Origin: Chloroflexota bacterium
GTDB taxonomy: Bacteria > Chloroflexota > Dehalococcoidia > Lucifugimonadales > UBA3495
Direction: 5' to 3'
DNA length: 43,036 nucleotides
NCBI GenBank assembly: GCA_028875655.1
Contig: JAPPCX010000036.1
Coordinates: 1 to 43,036, forward strand
A program made the position numbers and the translations under genes. Positions 16,578 through 24,687 of this stretch are shown in pieces. The first letter of the stretch is position 1; the number at the start of each line of letters is the position of its first letter. The notes beneath the pieces are model-generated. The model saw nothing but the letters and a program-made list of their open reading frames with translations, made no database searches and had not been told where the DNA came from.

Positions 16578-17386
16578 GGGCCATCCACAGATACGTCGGC
16601 CACGGAAGCCGACGGCGTTCCTTCGTCCGATGGTTGGGAATGGGAGATCTACGACCTCAGCATAACGGCACAGGAATTCACCCAGAAGCAGGTGGACCGG
16701 CTGGTTCTGGATTCCCAGGAGGAAGGGAGCCCCGCGATTTTCGCCGGGGGACTGTACCACTGGCTCGCCAGGGACCTGTGGTGGTGCCCCATCCCCCGCC
16801 AGTCTGCGGGCGTTGGGCAGCGCGCCACAGCGGGGTGCGCTGCCACGGGGCCCTTCGGAGGTGATGAAACCCCATGACGACAACCCATCATTCCCCCCGA
16901 CCGCGTAACGCCCGCCTGCTGCCCACATCGCCGTGATTGAGCATTTCGGCTCCTGTAGTTGCATTCGCCACAGGCAGCCTTCTTTGACGAAAGGCCGGGG
17001 CATGGGTTCACAAAGGTGCCCTGATGCTTCCTGGCGGTGGTCGGCGGCGGTGCCAGCGAGTCGGCGAAACGGGTTGATTAAAGACAACGGGTCCTCCCGG
17101 CCTGCTCACCGGTAGTCCGTCAGCGGCGAAAGTGTGTGGATAATGGGTGCCCTTGCCAGCGTCATGCTGGAGCGCATCAGGTAACTGTGCCGCCGATTCA
17201 AACAGCTGGCCATGGGTGCCCACAGGTCCTCGCCAGCCCGTTCCCTGACCCTTCATCCCTCGTCCGACTACCGCCGACGTTTCCCTGCGGTGGATTCGAA
17301 CTTGGGCGCGAGTGTTTTTCAGCAGGACCGTGGACCCGGCAAATTCGCCTCATCAACTCTGAACAGTTACCTGTTTCGGCTTTTTG
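16578..17386. other. Gene-poor region, possible coding relics
   Basis: About 800 bases between the RND remnant and the DUF1800 promoter. One plus-strand frame is open from about 16590 to 16877 and includes a protein-like stretch (WEWEIYDLSITAQEF, then TQKQVDRLVLDSQEEGS). It follows two stops, lacks a convincing start and turns low-complexity, so it may be a decayed gene. The minus-strand frame around 17008-17256 is also open but matches no family I recognise. No insertion-sequence ends were identified. Confidence 0.45.
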
Positions 17387-17415
17387 TTGACATTCGACTT
17401 GGCCAATCCTAATAT
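17387..17415 (+). promoter_or_regulatory. Near-consensus sigma70 promoter of the DUF1800 operon
   Basis: TTGACA (17387-17392), exactly 17 bases, then TAATAT (17410-17415). Transcription would start near 17422, giving a leader of about 49 bases. It is the best promoter match in the window and suggests strong constitutive expression. Confidence 0.8.
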
Positions 17416-17470
17416 GCTGCGTATCTGCGCTTGGCTGAGTGTACTGGGCTCGATAAACGGAGAGGTGGTA

Positions 17471-18886
17471 ATGTCCCACCAAGAAGACATTCGATTGATG
17501 GCCCATTTGATGAGACGGGCAGGCTTCGGTGATACCCGTGAGGAACTGGAGGAGCGTGTCTCCAAAGGCTACGAAGCCGTGGTCGAGGAGCTTCTGTATC
17601 CAGAGCGGCAGCCGGCCATAGACGACGAACTGCTGTACCGGATCTTCCCGGGTTATGAGGGGGCTGGGGCGCTGCCAATAAATCAGGCCAATTGGGTGTT
17701 CCGGATGATCAACACCCAACGTCCTCTGGAAGAGAAGATGGCCCTCTTCTGGCATCAGTTGTTCGCCACCGCCAACTCCAAGGTGGACAATCCACTGGAG
17801 CTGACTCGCCAGATTGCCATCTTCCGTGAATACGGATTGGGTACTTACCGCGACCTCCTGGTAGAGGTCTCAAAGTCGCCAGCCATGATCTTCTGGTTGG
17901 ACAACCAGGGAAATCGTGACGGCGCCATAAATGAAAACTGGGGGCGGGAGCTGTTGGAGCTTTTCTCCCTCGGAGTCGGAAACTACTCAGAGGATGATAT
18001 CAGGGAAGCAGCCAGGGCCTTTACCGGATGGACGATTGCCCCAAAGATTCCCCGTAATCCTTACGGTCGTTTCCATTGGCTATTCGACTACAAACCTGAA
18101 GACCACGATGATCGGGAGAAGACCTTCCTGGGCCATACCGGGAACTTCAATGGCGAAGACATCGTGGACATTATTGCGGATCAACCGGCTACGGCCCGGT
18201 TCCTGGCCCGTCACCTCTACAGATTCTTCGTCGCCGACGAGCCACATGTCGCCAGTTGGAACGTTACACCACCAGTTGACCCTGAAGCCATCGAGTTGTT
18301 GGCGGATGCCTACAATGAATCCCGTGGCGACATCCGGTCTATTTTACGAGTGTTGTTCAACTCAGAGTTCTTCAAGAATGCCCGCTTCGCCCGTGTGAAA
18401 AGCCCGGCTGAATTGATCGTTGGCACTGTGCGTATGGCGGGCGACTATCAAGGCTTCAAGCCAGGACTCAACAACCTGGCGTTGGAGTGCGGTTGGCAGG
18501 GACAGGCGCTGCTCAATCCTCCCAGCGTGGAGGGTTGGCACACCGGCTCAGAATGGATCGACCCCGGCGTTTTGATGCGCCGGGTGAACTTTGCCGCGAG
18601 GATATTTGGAGACATCTCACTACCCGGCGTGCAATCTATCGTCAAACGGGTGTTGGTGAACGTGCATGTGCATGGGGATCATTCCCCCGAGGCGATAGTG
18701 GAAGCTTGTCTCGATGCGATGGGACCGTTGGAAGTCAGTAGGGCCACCCACTCTGAATTGATTGCCCATGCCGAAAAATGTGGCGATCTGGCCTGGAGCA
18801 CCCACGAAGAATTCAGGGCTACAATGCGCAATGTGAGCAGGATCTTGACCTTGATTGCCGCCTCGCGAGAATATCAGTTTGCCTAG
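17471..18886 (+). CDS. DUF1800 domain-containing protein
   Basis: A 471-residue DUF1800 protein. Typical features are the N-terminal LMRRAGFGDTREELE, then FWHQLFATANSKVDN, the family core NWGRELLELFSLGVGNYSED followed by ARAFTGW, and the C-terminal region with LLNPPSVEGWHTG and WIDPGVLMRR. The biochemical role of DUF1800 is not established; it is very often encoded next to DUF1501, as here. ATG 17471 is chosen because AGAGGTGG directly precedes it and the in-frame upstream codons overlap the promoter. I see no signal peptide, whereas many relatives are exported. It is the first gene of a three-gene operon. Confidence 0.92.
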   Translation: MSHQEDIRLMAHLMRRAGFGDTREELEERVSKGYEAVVEELLYPERQPAIDDELLYRIFPGYEGAGALPINQANWVFRMINTQRPLEEKMALFWHQLFATANSKVDNPLELTRQIAIFREYGLGTYRDLLVEVSKSPAMIFWLDNQGNRDGAINENWGRELLELFSLGVGNYSEDDIREAARAFTGWTIAPKIPRNPYGRFHWLFDYKPEDHDDREKTFLGHTGNFNGEDIVDIIADQPATARFLARHLYRFFVADEPHVASWNVTPPVDPEAIELLADAYNESRGDIRSILRVLFNSEFFKNARFARVKSPAELIVGTVRMAGDYQGFKPGLNNLALECGWQGQALLNPPSVEGWHTGSEWIDPGVLMRRVNFAARIFGDISLPGVQSIVKRVLVNVHVHGDHSPEAIVEACLDAMGPLEVSRATHSELIAHAEKCGDLAWSTHEEFRATMRNVSRILTLIAASREYQFA

Positions 18887-18921
18887 GCAAGCGCATACAA
18901 CTGATGTAGAAGGAAATTAAA

Positions 18922-20058
18922 ATGGCATCAACCCATAAAGACCCCGTGCTGGTCGTGCTGGAGCTGACTGGGGCCAACGACTACCTCAATACGATTGTTC
19001 CTTATAGCAATCCTCTGTATTGGGATAACCGGCCCAAGGTCCACATCCCTGAAGACCAATTGCTGCCCATAAATGACCAACTGGCATTCCGGGGCGGTAT
19101 GGAGCCGTTGAAAGAAATCTACGACCAGGGCAACATGGCAATCATTCACGGGATCGGATTTGAAAATTCACCCCGTTCGCACTTTCGCGCCATGGACATC
19201 TGGCATACCTGCGAGCCGGATTCCATCGGGATTGACGGCTGGCTCGCCAAGGTCATCCGGGACTTGGATCCTGGCGGCGAGAACGTGCTGAAGGGAGTTA
19301 ACTTGGGCCAGGGCCTGCCTCGGGCAATGGCCATGAAGGGGGTTCCTGTTACTTCTGTCAACCACCTTCCTTCCTACGGCGTACTCTCATCAAATCCGGG
19401 AATCGCCTCCGAGCAAGAGCGGAACCAGTTGTTGGAGACCTTTGCCCGCATGTACGCTCCCACCATCGGCGCCGGACCGACCATGGAGTATCTGGGACAG
19501 GCAGGACGGGATGCATTGCGAGGAGCCGACATCATTCGGGTTGCTCCCGAAACCTATTCTTCAAGCGTAGAGTACGCTAATAATGCCATCGCCAGGCGCT
19601 TCAGAGACGTGGCCCAAGTGCATCTGGCCGGCCTGGGCGCCCAGGTCTTTTACACCTCCCACGGGCCCTTCGACACCCACTATGACCAGCTGGGACCACA
19701 TGAAAAACTTTGGACGGAAATTTCCGTCGCCATACGCGATTTCTTCGACGACCTGCGTGAGCACGACGCCTCAAACGAGGTGGTTGTTATGTTGTTCAGC
19801 GAGTTTGGGCGCCGCGTCCGCGATAATGGCACCGGCACCGACCACGGAGCGGCTGGGGTAGCGTTCGTCATTGGCGACCGGGTGTATGGTGGAATGTACG
19901 GGACCTATCCCTCGCTGAAACCGGGGGATCTCACTCAAGGAGACCTGGCGCCCAACTATGATTTCCGCGGCTTCTACTCCACGTTGGCGGAAAAGTGGCT
20001 GGGACTCGACCCGGTCCCTATCGTCGGTGGACACTTCGAGCAAATGTCCTTCGTGTAG
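18922..20058 (+). CDS. DUF1501 domain-containing protein
   Basis: A 378-residue DUF1501 protein, a family related to the alkaline-phosphatase/sulfatase fold. Visible signatures are VLVVLELTGANDYLNTIVPY at the N-terminus, PRSHFRAMDIWHT in the middle, HGPFDTHYDQ and the C-terminal VVVMLFSEFGRRVRDNG followed by TDHG; the conserved Asp/His residues are candidate metal ligands. ATG 18922 follows AGAAGGAAAT. Most DUF1501 proteins start with a Tat signal (twin arginine); this one does not, so it may be cytoplasmic or exported together with a partner. It is the second gene of the operon, 35 bases after DUF1800. Function not established. Confidence 0.92.
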   Translation: MASTHKDPVLVVLELTGANDYLNTIVPYSNPLYWDNRPKVHIPEDQLLPINDQLAFRGGMEPLKEIYDQGNMAIIHGIGFENSPRSHFRAMDIWHTCEPDSIGIDGWLAKVIRDLDPGGENVLKGVNLGQGLPRAMAMKGVPVTSVNHLPSYGVLSSNPGIASEQERNQLLETFARMYAPTIGAGPTMEYLGQAGRDALRGADIIRVAPETYSSSVEYANNAIARRFRDVAQVHLAGLGAQVFYTSHGPFDTHYDQLGPHEKLWTEISVAIRDFFDDLREHDASNEVVVMLFSEFGRRVRDNGTGTDHGAAGVAFVIGDRVYGGMYGTYPSLKPGDLTQGDLAPNYDFRGFYSTLAEKWLGLDPVPIVGGHFEQMSFV

Positions 20059-20093
20059 CTTCAGGACCCAAAATAGTTCGCAGGAGAGGGGAT

Positions 20094-21092
20094 ATGCTGA
20101 CCACCGTCGCCGCCGGCCGGGTGTATGACTACAGCTACTGCATAGGCATGTACAGTCAGGACGGCAGGGGATTTTGGGCTCCCCAAGATTTCGTCCTGGG
20201 ACCCAACGGTCGAATTTATGTGTTGAGCCGCGGTGTGGAACAATTGGGTCAGCGTGTCACCAAGATCAACTTTGATCACGATTTTCAAGGACAGTTCGGC
20301 TCCGTCGGCGAGGGCGACGGGGGCTTCGTTTGGCCCCGGTCAATTGATTTGGACCGCCACGGCCGAGTGTTCCTTTCGGACGAGTATCTCAACCGGGTAA
20401 CCATTTACAGTGAAGAAGGTAGTTATCGGTATCACTGGGGCAGGCCCGGCAGCGAAGACGGGGAGCTAAACGGACCGTCGGGAATTGCTTTCGACTCCCA
20501 GGGAACCGTTTGGGTGGTGGACAGCTTGAATCACCGGGTGCAGAGTTTCAGCCAGATCGGTGAGTTTCAGTCCAAATTCGGGCAGCAAGGTGACGGTGAC
20601 GGAGATCTGGAGATGCCATGGGGCATCTGCATCGACCGTCAGGACAACATCTACGTCGCGGATTGGGGAAATAACCGGGTGCAAAAATTCGCCCCTACTG
20701 GAGAGTTGCTCGTTAAGTTCGAAGGCTCCAGCGCCGGGGTGGGTTCGCTCAAAGGGCCATCCGGTGTAGCTGTGGACTCAGATGGAGATGTATATGTAAC
20801 CGACTGGGGGAACCACCGAGTCCAGATCTACGCCCCCGACGGCCAATATATTACGGCGCTGGTCGGTGACGCTCAAGAGCCTTCGCCATGGGCCCAGACC
20901 TACATCGATGCCAATCCGGATATCATCAAAGCCAGGCGGCGGACAGATCTGGAGCCTGAATGGCGGTTCCGGCGGCCAGTGGCTGTCAACGTTGACGCAG
21001 ACGACCGGATCGTAGTTTTGGAGTCCTACCATCACCGGCTTCAAATCTACAACAAGCTGAAGGATTACGAGGAACCCTCAATAAACTTGTAG
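20094..21092 (+). CDS. NHL-repeat beta-propeller protein
   Basis: A 332-residue protein of tandem NHL repeats forming a predicted six-bladed beta-propeller. At least five repeats are readable: WPRSIDLDRHGRVFLSDE with NRVTIY; GPSGIAFDSQGTVWVVDS with HRVQSF; MPWGICIDRQDNIYVADWG with NRVQKF; GPSGVAVDSDGDVYVTDWG with HRVQIY; RPVAVNVDADDRIVVLES with HRLQIY. Such propellers mostly bind proteins, peptides or carbohydrates. The start at ATG 20094 follows CAGGAGAGGGG; the frame is open upstream only as DUF1501 shadow. There is no signal peptide. It ends the DUF1800-DUF1501-NHL operon (gap of 35 bases), so it probably works with those two proteins. Confidence 0.92.
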   Translation: MLTTVAAGRVYDYSYCIGMYSQDGRGFWAPQDFVLGPNGRIYVLSRGVEQLGQRVTKINFDHDFQGQFGSVGEGDGGFVWPRSIDLDRHGRVFLSDEYLNRVTIYSEEGSYRYHWGRPGSEDGELNGPSGIAFDSQGTVWVVDSLNHRVQSFSQIGEFQSKFGQQGDGDGDLEMPWGICIDRQDNIYVADWGNNRVQKFAPTGELLVKFEGSSAGVGSLKGPSGVAVDSDGDVYVTDWGNHRVQIYAPDGQYITALVGDAQEPSPWAQTYIDANPDIIKARRRTDLEPEWRFRRPVAVNVDADDRIVVLESYHHRLQIYNKLKDYEEPSINL

Positions 21093-21261
21093 ACGCCTGC
21101 CCGTCTCCAAATATTTGCGCGTCGCCGGTCACTTTCCCAGGCCGGTCCACCTAAAGGGGAATCGAACGAGCCTCGGGCGGGGCCACTTGCAAAGAGCAGA
21201 GAGAAGGGCCCCGTTGAGAAAGTCTGGACACTTGCGGCGGATCGACCGTAGTGCTTGGCGG

Positions 21262-21678
21262 CTACACCCTTCCTTGAATTGCCGCTCGTAAGTCGGGGTT
21301 CAGCGATTCGCGAGTTACGCCGTCAGCGTCCGATGCTGCGAGCACCGCCACCAGGCGCCGCGCGGCATCGGTCATGTTGCTTGCCAATTCGTTGCACAGG
21401 TGGCTGTCCCGTTGTGCCGGAGTAGGTGGTGGTTCAGGGGCCGGCTGGCGGCGGGCCGTTGCACTGGCGCCGTTCTCCCGCACTCTCTGGTAGCGGGACG
21501 GCATCTGTGCGGGTGTTTCCGAGGGGGTAAGGGCGTCCGGCTCCGCTTCCCTGCTTGCCGATACAGCGGCAGCGGCCGATAATTCTTGCGCGCCGCCCAC
21601 TCCGGCGATGCGCCGCAGGGCGGCGGTGGACCCCTCCGGGTCTCCCTCAATGCTGATGGTTACTGAAATAGACGGCAT
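21262..21678 (-). CDS. Hypothetical protein
   Basis: 138 residues, not recognised. It starts with a short beta-like segment (MPSISVTISIEGDPEG), has an Ala-rich and then Pro-rich middle with low complexity, and ends with a compact helical stretch (MTDAARRLVAVLAASDADGV, then TRESL) that resembles a small winged-helix-like module. ATG 21678 has GGAG about seven bases upstream on the minus strand; the frame continues further upstream without a better start. It lies between the NHL operon and the integrase relic and may belong to the same mobile segment. Its reality as a gene is moderately supported. Confidence 0.5.
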   Translation of the reverse strand: MPSISVTISIEGDPEGSTAALRRIAGVGGAQELSAAAAVSASREAEPDALTPSETPAQMPSRYQRVRENGASATARRQPAPEPPPTPAQRDSHLCNELASNMTDAARRLVAVLAASDADGVTRESLNPDLRAAIQGRV

Positions 21679-21885
21679 ACCAGGCTCCGACGATTGGTGG
21701 GTGAAGCCTACCTGCGCCTGGCGGAAATTGAGCTGCTGATTGCCGAAAAGCTCGCGGCCCGATAAAACCGAGGTCGCGGGCACGGCATCGCCTACGACGC
21801 CGTGGTGCGCGCGGAAACCGAAGTCGGAACCTACACGAAACCGAACCCCGGCCCGTCAGTTGACGACAAATTTGACCGCAGGTAA

Positions 21886-22297
21886 ACGCTGGCTAATCAT
21901 CGGCTCGCGGCCACGGAATGCCCTCTGGGGCGAGACGCTGCCGGGAAGCGAATTCGGAAGACGGAGACGGTTCGGGGCAAGGAAGCCGAAGCCGACCGTC
22001 GGCTCCGTCAAATACTCTCAGACTTGAATCGAGGTGTGTCCCCGCCCAAGACCAAATACAAGGTCGGCGAGTGGCTGGACAAGCTGGCTCCGCTTCAAAT
22101 CCAGGAACTGTACGCGGAACTGCTGGAAGGCGGCATGGCGCCCACGGGAGTGCAGGCAGTCCACAACATGCTCAGTGGGGCAATCAAGCACGCTGCTGGC
22201 GCAGGCGGAAGCCGAGGAGCACTGGCTGTGGGCGTTGCTCCACCTGATTGTTTACACCGGGAAGCGGCGCGGAGAGGCGCTGGCCCTATTTTTGCCG
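21886..22297 (+). pseudogene. Decayed tyrosine recombinase/phage integrase
   Basis: Remains of a site-specific integrase. In one frame, PLGRDAAGKRIRKTETVRGK (AP2-like arm-binding region) is followed by EADRRLRQILSDLNRG, then KVGEWLDKL and LQIQELYAELLEGG (core-binding SAM-like domain) to GAIKHA. After about 22195 the homology continues in the next frame with EEHWLWALLHLIVYTGKRRG and EALAL, the box I region with its catalytic Arg. The linker between the two domains, the rest of the catalytic domain and the real N-terminus are gone. It ends right beside the 3' end of the Rieske gene, so decay and truncation happened at the boundary of the sterol-like cassette. Confidence 0.75.
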
Positions 22298-22312
22298 TTA
22301 CTGCAATCCCAA

Positions 22313-23353
22313 TTATCGAGCCTGATCATCGGGATAGAATTGCGCGCAGTATGCGCGGTAGGCCATGATGTCCACGTCGGCGGCGCAGAGGCGTGGGCGT
22401 GGCGAGTACTTTTTCCGGCTCCAGATCACCATATCCTGCTCAACGTCCCGCCTTTGCTGCAGCGCCATGAATCTGTTCAGTATGGGCGCGCGCAGCCGGG
22501 TCGGAAGAAATCGCAGCCCGGCAATTGGCCGCTTCGGTTTCCGTATCTCCCGCGTCTGTCCGACGAGGGACAGGTCGATGAGCGTGCCGTCAACCGGCGT
22601 CGCCAGCACCCACAGGCGCATGTCCGTGCCTATGGACCTTTCACGAATCTCCACGAATGAATAGCCCAGCCCGAAGACCTGCGTTCTGGCGGACACGTCG
22701 AACGTGAGGGTGACCATTCCGGCAATCTTCCGCGTTCTTTTGAAGTCGAAACAGTTCTCGAGAAAGTGACCCTCCACCGACAGCTCATCAACGCGGCTGA
22801 CGTTGTCGTAGCCGTGAACGTATTGCAGATGGGCCAGATCCACCGAGTTCTCGGCGACCTCCTGGGGATGGCCGGGGAAGCGCAGTGTCTGGACGTGCAA
22901 GTCGCACCAGCCGGCCTGGTCCAGGTTGTCGGCGGGCAGATTCCATCGCGGCGCCCGCCCGTCAATGCCCCACCAGGCGAAGATCAGCCCCAGGATCTCC
23001 TGTGTCTCGAATACCTGCAGCCTCGCCGTCCTCGGCGCGGGCGCAAAGGGAGTGGCCACGCACCGCCCGCTGACATCGTACTCGAACCCATGGAAGGGGC
23101 AGATCAGGCGACCCCCGCAGACTCGTCCCCCGGCATCCCGTCCCAGGTCGGCGCCCAGGTGCGGGCAAGAAGCTCTGGCGACGCAGATGCGTTCGTTCTC
23201 ATCACACCAGGCGATGATTTGTTCGCCCATCCACGTCTTTTGCATCAGCTCGGCTTTCAGAACAGCCTGACGGCTGGCAACGAAATACCAACCTTCGGGG
23301 AACGGAGAACTCAGCTCCAGGTATGTGGGTTGACTGCTTCGGGTGGACATCAT
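22313..23353 (-). CDS. Rieske [2Fe-2S] non-heme iron oxygenase
   Basis: A 346-residue Rieske oxygenase alpha-subunit-like enzyme, predicted to activate O2 for hydroxylation, demethylation or desaturation. The Rieske cluster ligands are Cys63-x-His65 (ASCPHLGADL) and Cys85-x2-His88 (LICPFHGFEY). The mononuclear iron site is ENSVDLAHLQYVHG, with Asp172, His175 and His180 in the D-x2-H-x4-H pattern. Its size and single-subunit look resemble the steroid-acting group (KshA, cholesterol 7-desaturase, SdmA-like C-4 demethylase) more than aromatic-ring dioxygenases; this is inference. It lies 70 bases downstream of the sterol methyltransferase homologue on the same strand, so they are probably co-transcribed. 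ATG 23353 or 23350 may start it. The reductase partner is not in the window. Confidence 0.9.
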   Translation of the reverse strand: MMSTRSSQPTYLELSSPFPEGWYFVASRQAVLKAELMQKTWMGEQIIAWCDENERICVARASCPHLGADLGRDAGGRVCGGRLICPFHGFEYDVSGRCVATPFAPAPRTARLQVFETQEILGLIFAWWGIDGRAPRWNLPADNLDQAGWCDLHVQTLRFPGHPQEVAENSVDLAHLQYVHGYDNVSRVDELSVEGHFLENCFDFKRTRKIAGMVTLTFDVSARTQVFGLGYSFVEIRERSIGTDMRLWVLATPVDGTLIDLSLVGQTREIRKPKRPIAGLRFLPTRLRAPILNRFMALQQRRDVEQDMVIWSRKKYSPRPRLCAADVDIMAYRAYCAQFYPDDQAR

Positions 23354-23423
23354 TCAGTACCGATCAACGTGGGCAACGGTGTGGCGACCTACACGGTGGC
23401 ACAAGGCCCGATGTGGGCGCGGA

Positions 23424-24470
23424 CTATCGACCTGTGGACGGCTTGCGAACCAGGAAACAGTACAACGGCGTGAATATCCCGGCCTTGCCGCCGGCGACAT
23501 AAGCGTTGGCGGTTTCGTTAAGCAGTCGAACGACTTCCGCAGAGCCTTTCGGGAACAGCCCCAGCGTTCCGGCCAGCCGGGACGCCCCGATGAATGCCTT
23601 TCGCCCCAGCGGAGTCCGGTAAAAGGCGTTGACGACGGTCCTGCCCCGGGTTTCCATGGGCTGATACCAGGGCGTCGTGCCGTCGTCCGACGCCACGCCC
23701 AGGTCCGCCCCTTCGACGACCTGAAACCCCACTGCTTCCAGCGTCCGGTTGACCTCCGCAGTGGTTGCAATATCCTTCAGCACTATGCCCTGCATCAGGT
23801 CTCGCTTGATGGCCTGATGACGGCTGTCATCGGTGTCAAACTTCTCCGTCATGCACATTTCCTGGCCCCAAAAGAGAGATCCGGGTTTCAGCACGCGGTA
23901 AATCTCGGCGAATGCGCCCGCCTTGTCCGGCGCGTGGCACGTTGATTCGATGGCGTATCCGCGGTCAAAGGTGTCGTCAGCGATGGCGCCCATGTCCATG
24001 AAGCTGCACGCCAGGTAATCAACCATGTGATCCAGTCCCGCCTCGGCGTTCAGCGCTTTCGCCTTGTCCAACTGCATTTCATTGTTGTTGACGCCCACGA
24101 CCCTGACCCCGGCCTCCCGGACGACACGGCGCATCGGGCCGCCGATCCCGCACCCGACGTCAATCACAGTCATGCCCTGCCGCAACTCCAGCTTGGCCAT
24201 CATCAGCCGCTGGTGGCGAATCTTGGACTCCTCCAGGCTCTCCTGGGGTGATAGCGGCGCGAAGTGCAAAGACTCGCCCCAACTGAACACCATGAATTCG
24301 CCGCAAAGGTCGTAGTATTCCCTGACGGTTTCAGAGTGGTTGTAACCCGCCCCGTCAGCATTCGGCCCGGATATTCGGTCGCTCCATCCGTTGAACCGTT
24401 GCACTCGGTGGGCGACGTCCCGCCCGCGATACGCGGCCTTCAGCCCGTTTGAAAGTTTGCGGAGTTGCAC
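23424..24470 (-). CDS. Sterol C-24 methyltransferase-like protein (SMT/ERG6 family)
   Basis: 348 residues strongly resembling sterol 24-C-methyltransferases, which methylate the sterol side chain with SAM. Conserved SMT regions in order: SWGESLHFAP (residues 63-72, replacing the usual YxYGWGxSFHF), SAM motif VIDVGCGIGGPMRR (102-115) with VVGVNNNEMQ, YAIESTCHAP (172-181), and EMCMTEKFD (204-212). The C-terminal sterol-MT domain has the diagnostic TPWYQPM, FYRTPLGRKAF, then LGLFPKGSAEV, VAGGKAGIFTP and a final VRKP. Length matches ERG6-type enzymes. It starts at GTG 24470 with AGAGGGA just upstream, and has its own promoter at 24511-24540. Bacterial SMTs are rare. It could methylate sterols made elsewhere in the genome or taken up. 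No cyclase is nearby. Confidence 0.9.
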   Translation of the reverse strand: MQLRKLSNGLKAAYRGRDVAHRVQRFNGWSDRISGPNADGAGYNHSETVREYYDLCGEFMVFSWGESLHFAPLSPQESLEESKIRHQRLMMAKLELRQGMTVIDVGCGIGGPMRRVVREAGVRVVGVNNNEMQLDKAKALNAEAGLDHMVDYLACSFMDMGAIADDTFDRGYAIESTCHAPDKAGAFAEIYRVLKPGSLFWGQEMCMTEKFDTDDSRHQAIKRDLMQGIVLKDIATTAEVNRTLEAVGFQVVEGADLGVASDDGTTPWYQPMETRGRTVVNAFYRTPLGRKAFIGASRLAGTLGLFPKGSAEVVRLLNETANAYVAGGKAGIFTPLYCFLVRKPSTGR

Positions 24471-24510
24471 GATTCCCTCTCGATACGGGAATTACAAGCC
24501 TGTTCCCACG

Positions 24511-24540
24511 ACTCTAGCAATTGCTCAGTAACCCCGTCAA
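24511..24540 (-). promoter_or_regulatory. Predicted promoter of the SMT-Rieske operon
   Basis: On the minus strand: TTGACG (24540-24535), an 18-base spacer and TAGAGT (24516-24511). Transcription would start near 24504, about 34 bases before GTG 24470. Confidence 0.5.
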
Positions 24541-24591
24541 CCAAACGGCGATACCGGTCGGCTATTTCGATTGTTCCCGCCGGCCCTTTTC

Positions 24592-24621
24592 TTGACACTC
24601 CAATCCGCCCCTGCCTAAACT
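24592..24621 (+). promoter_or_regulatory. Predicted promoter of the GPP34-P450 gene
   Basis: TTGACA (24592-24597), an 18-base spacer and TAAACT (24616-24621). It is divergent from the SMT promoter, with the two -35 boxes about 51 bases apart, so one regulator could control both directions. Confidence 0.6.
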
Positions 24622-24687
24622 GGTTGTTATAGAAAAGCTACGACTTTGGTTGTCCGGCGGCCACTTCGATGGCCAGGAGAAATGCCG

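Noticed and set aside
16590-16877. Protein-like open stretch after the RND gene
   Set aside because: No start codon or ribosome-binding site and the end is low-complexity; mentioned only as a possible relic.
19995-20093. Upstream start for the NHL gene
   Set aside because: It overlaps DUF1501 in another frame; ATG 20094 has a good ribosome-binding site.
21178-21213. Possible terminator (CGGGGCC/GGCCCCG) after the NHL gene
   Set aside because: Seven-base arms with a 22-base loop and no T-run; too weak to call.
22034-22660. Plus-strand frame of 208 codons through the integrase relic and Rieske gene
   Set aside because: Only the short stretch around the integrase box I is meaningful; the rest is antisense to the Rieske gene.
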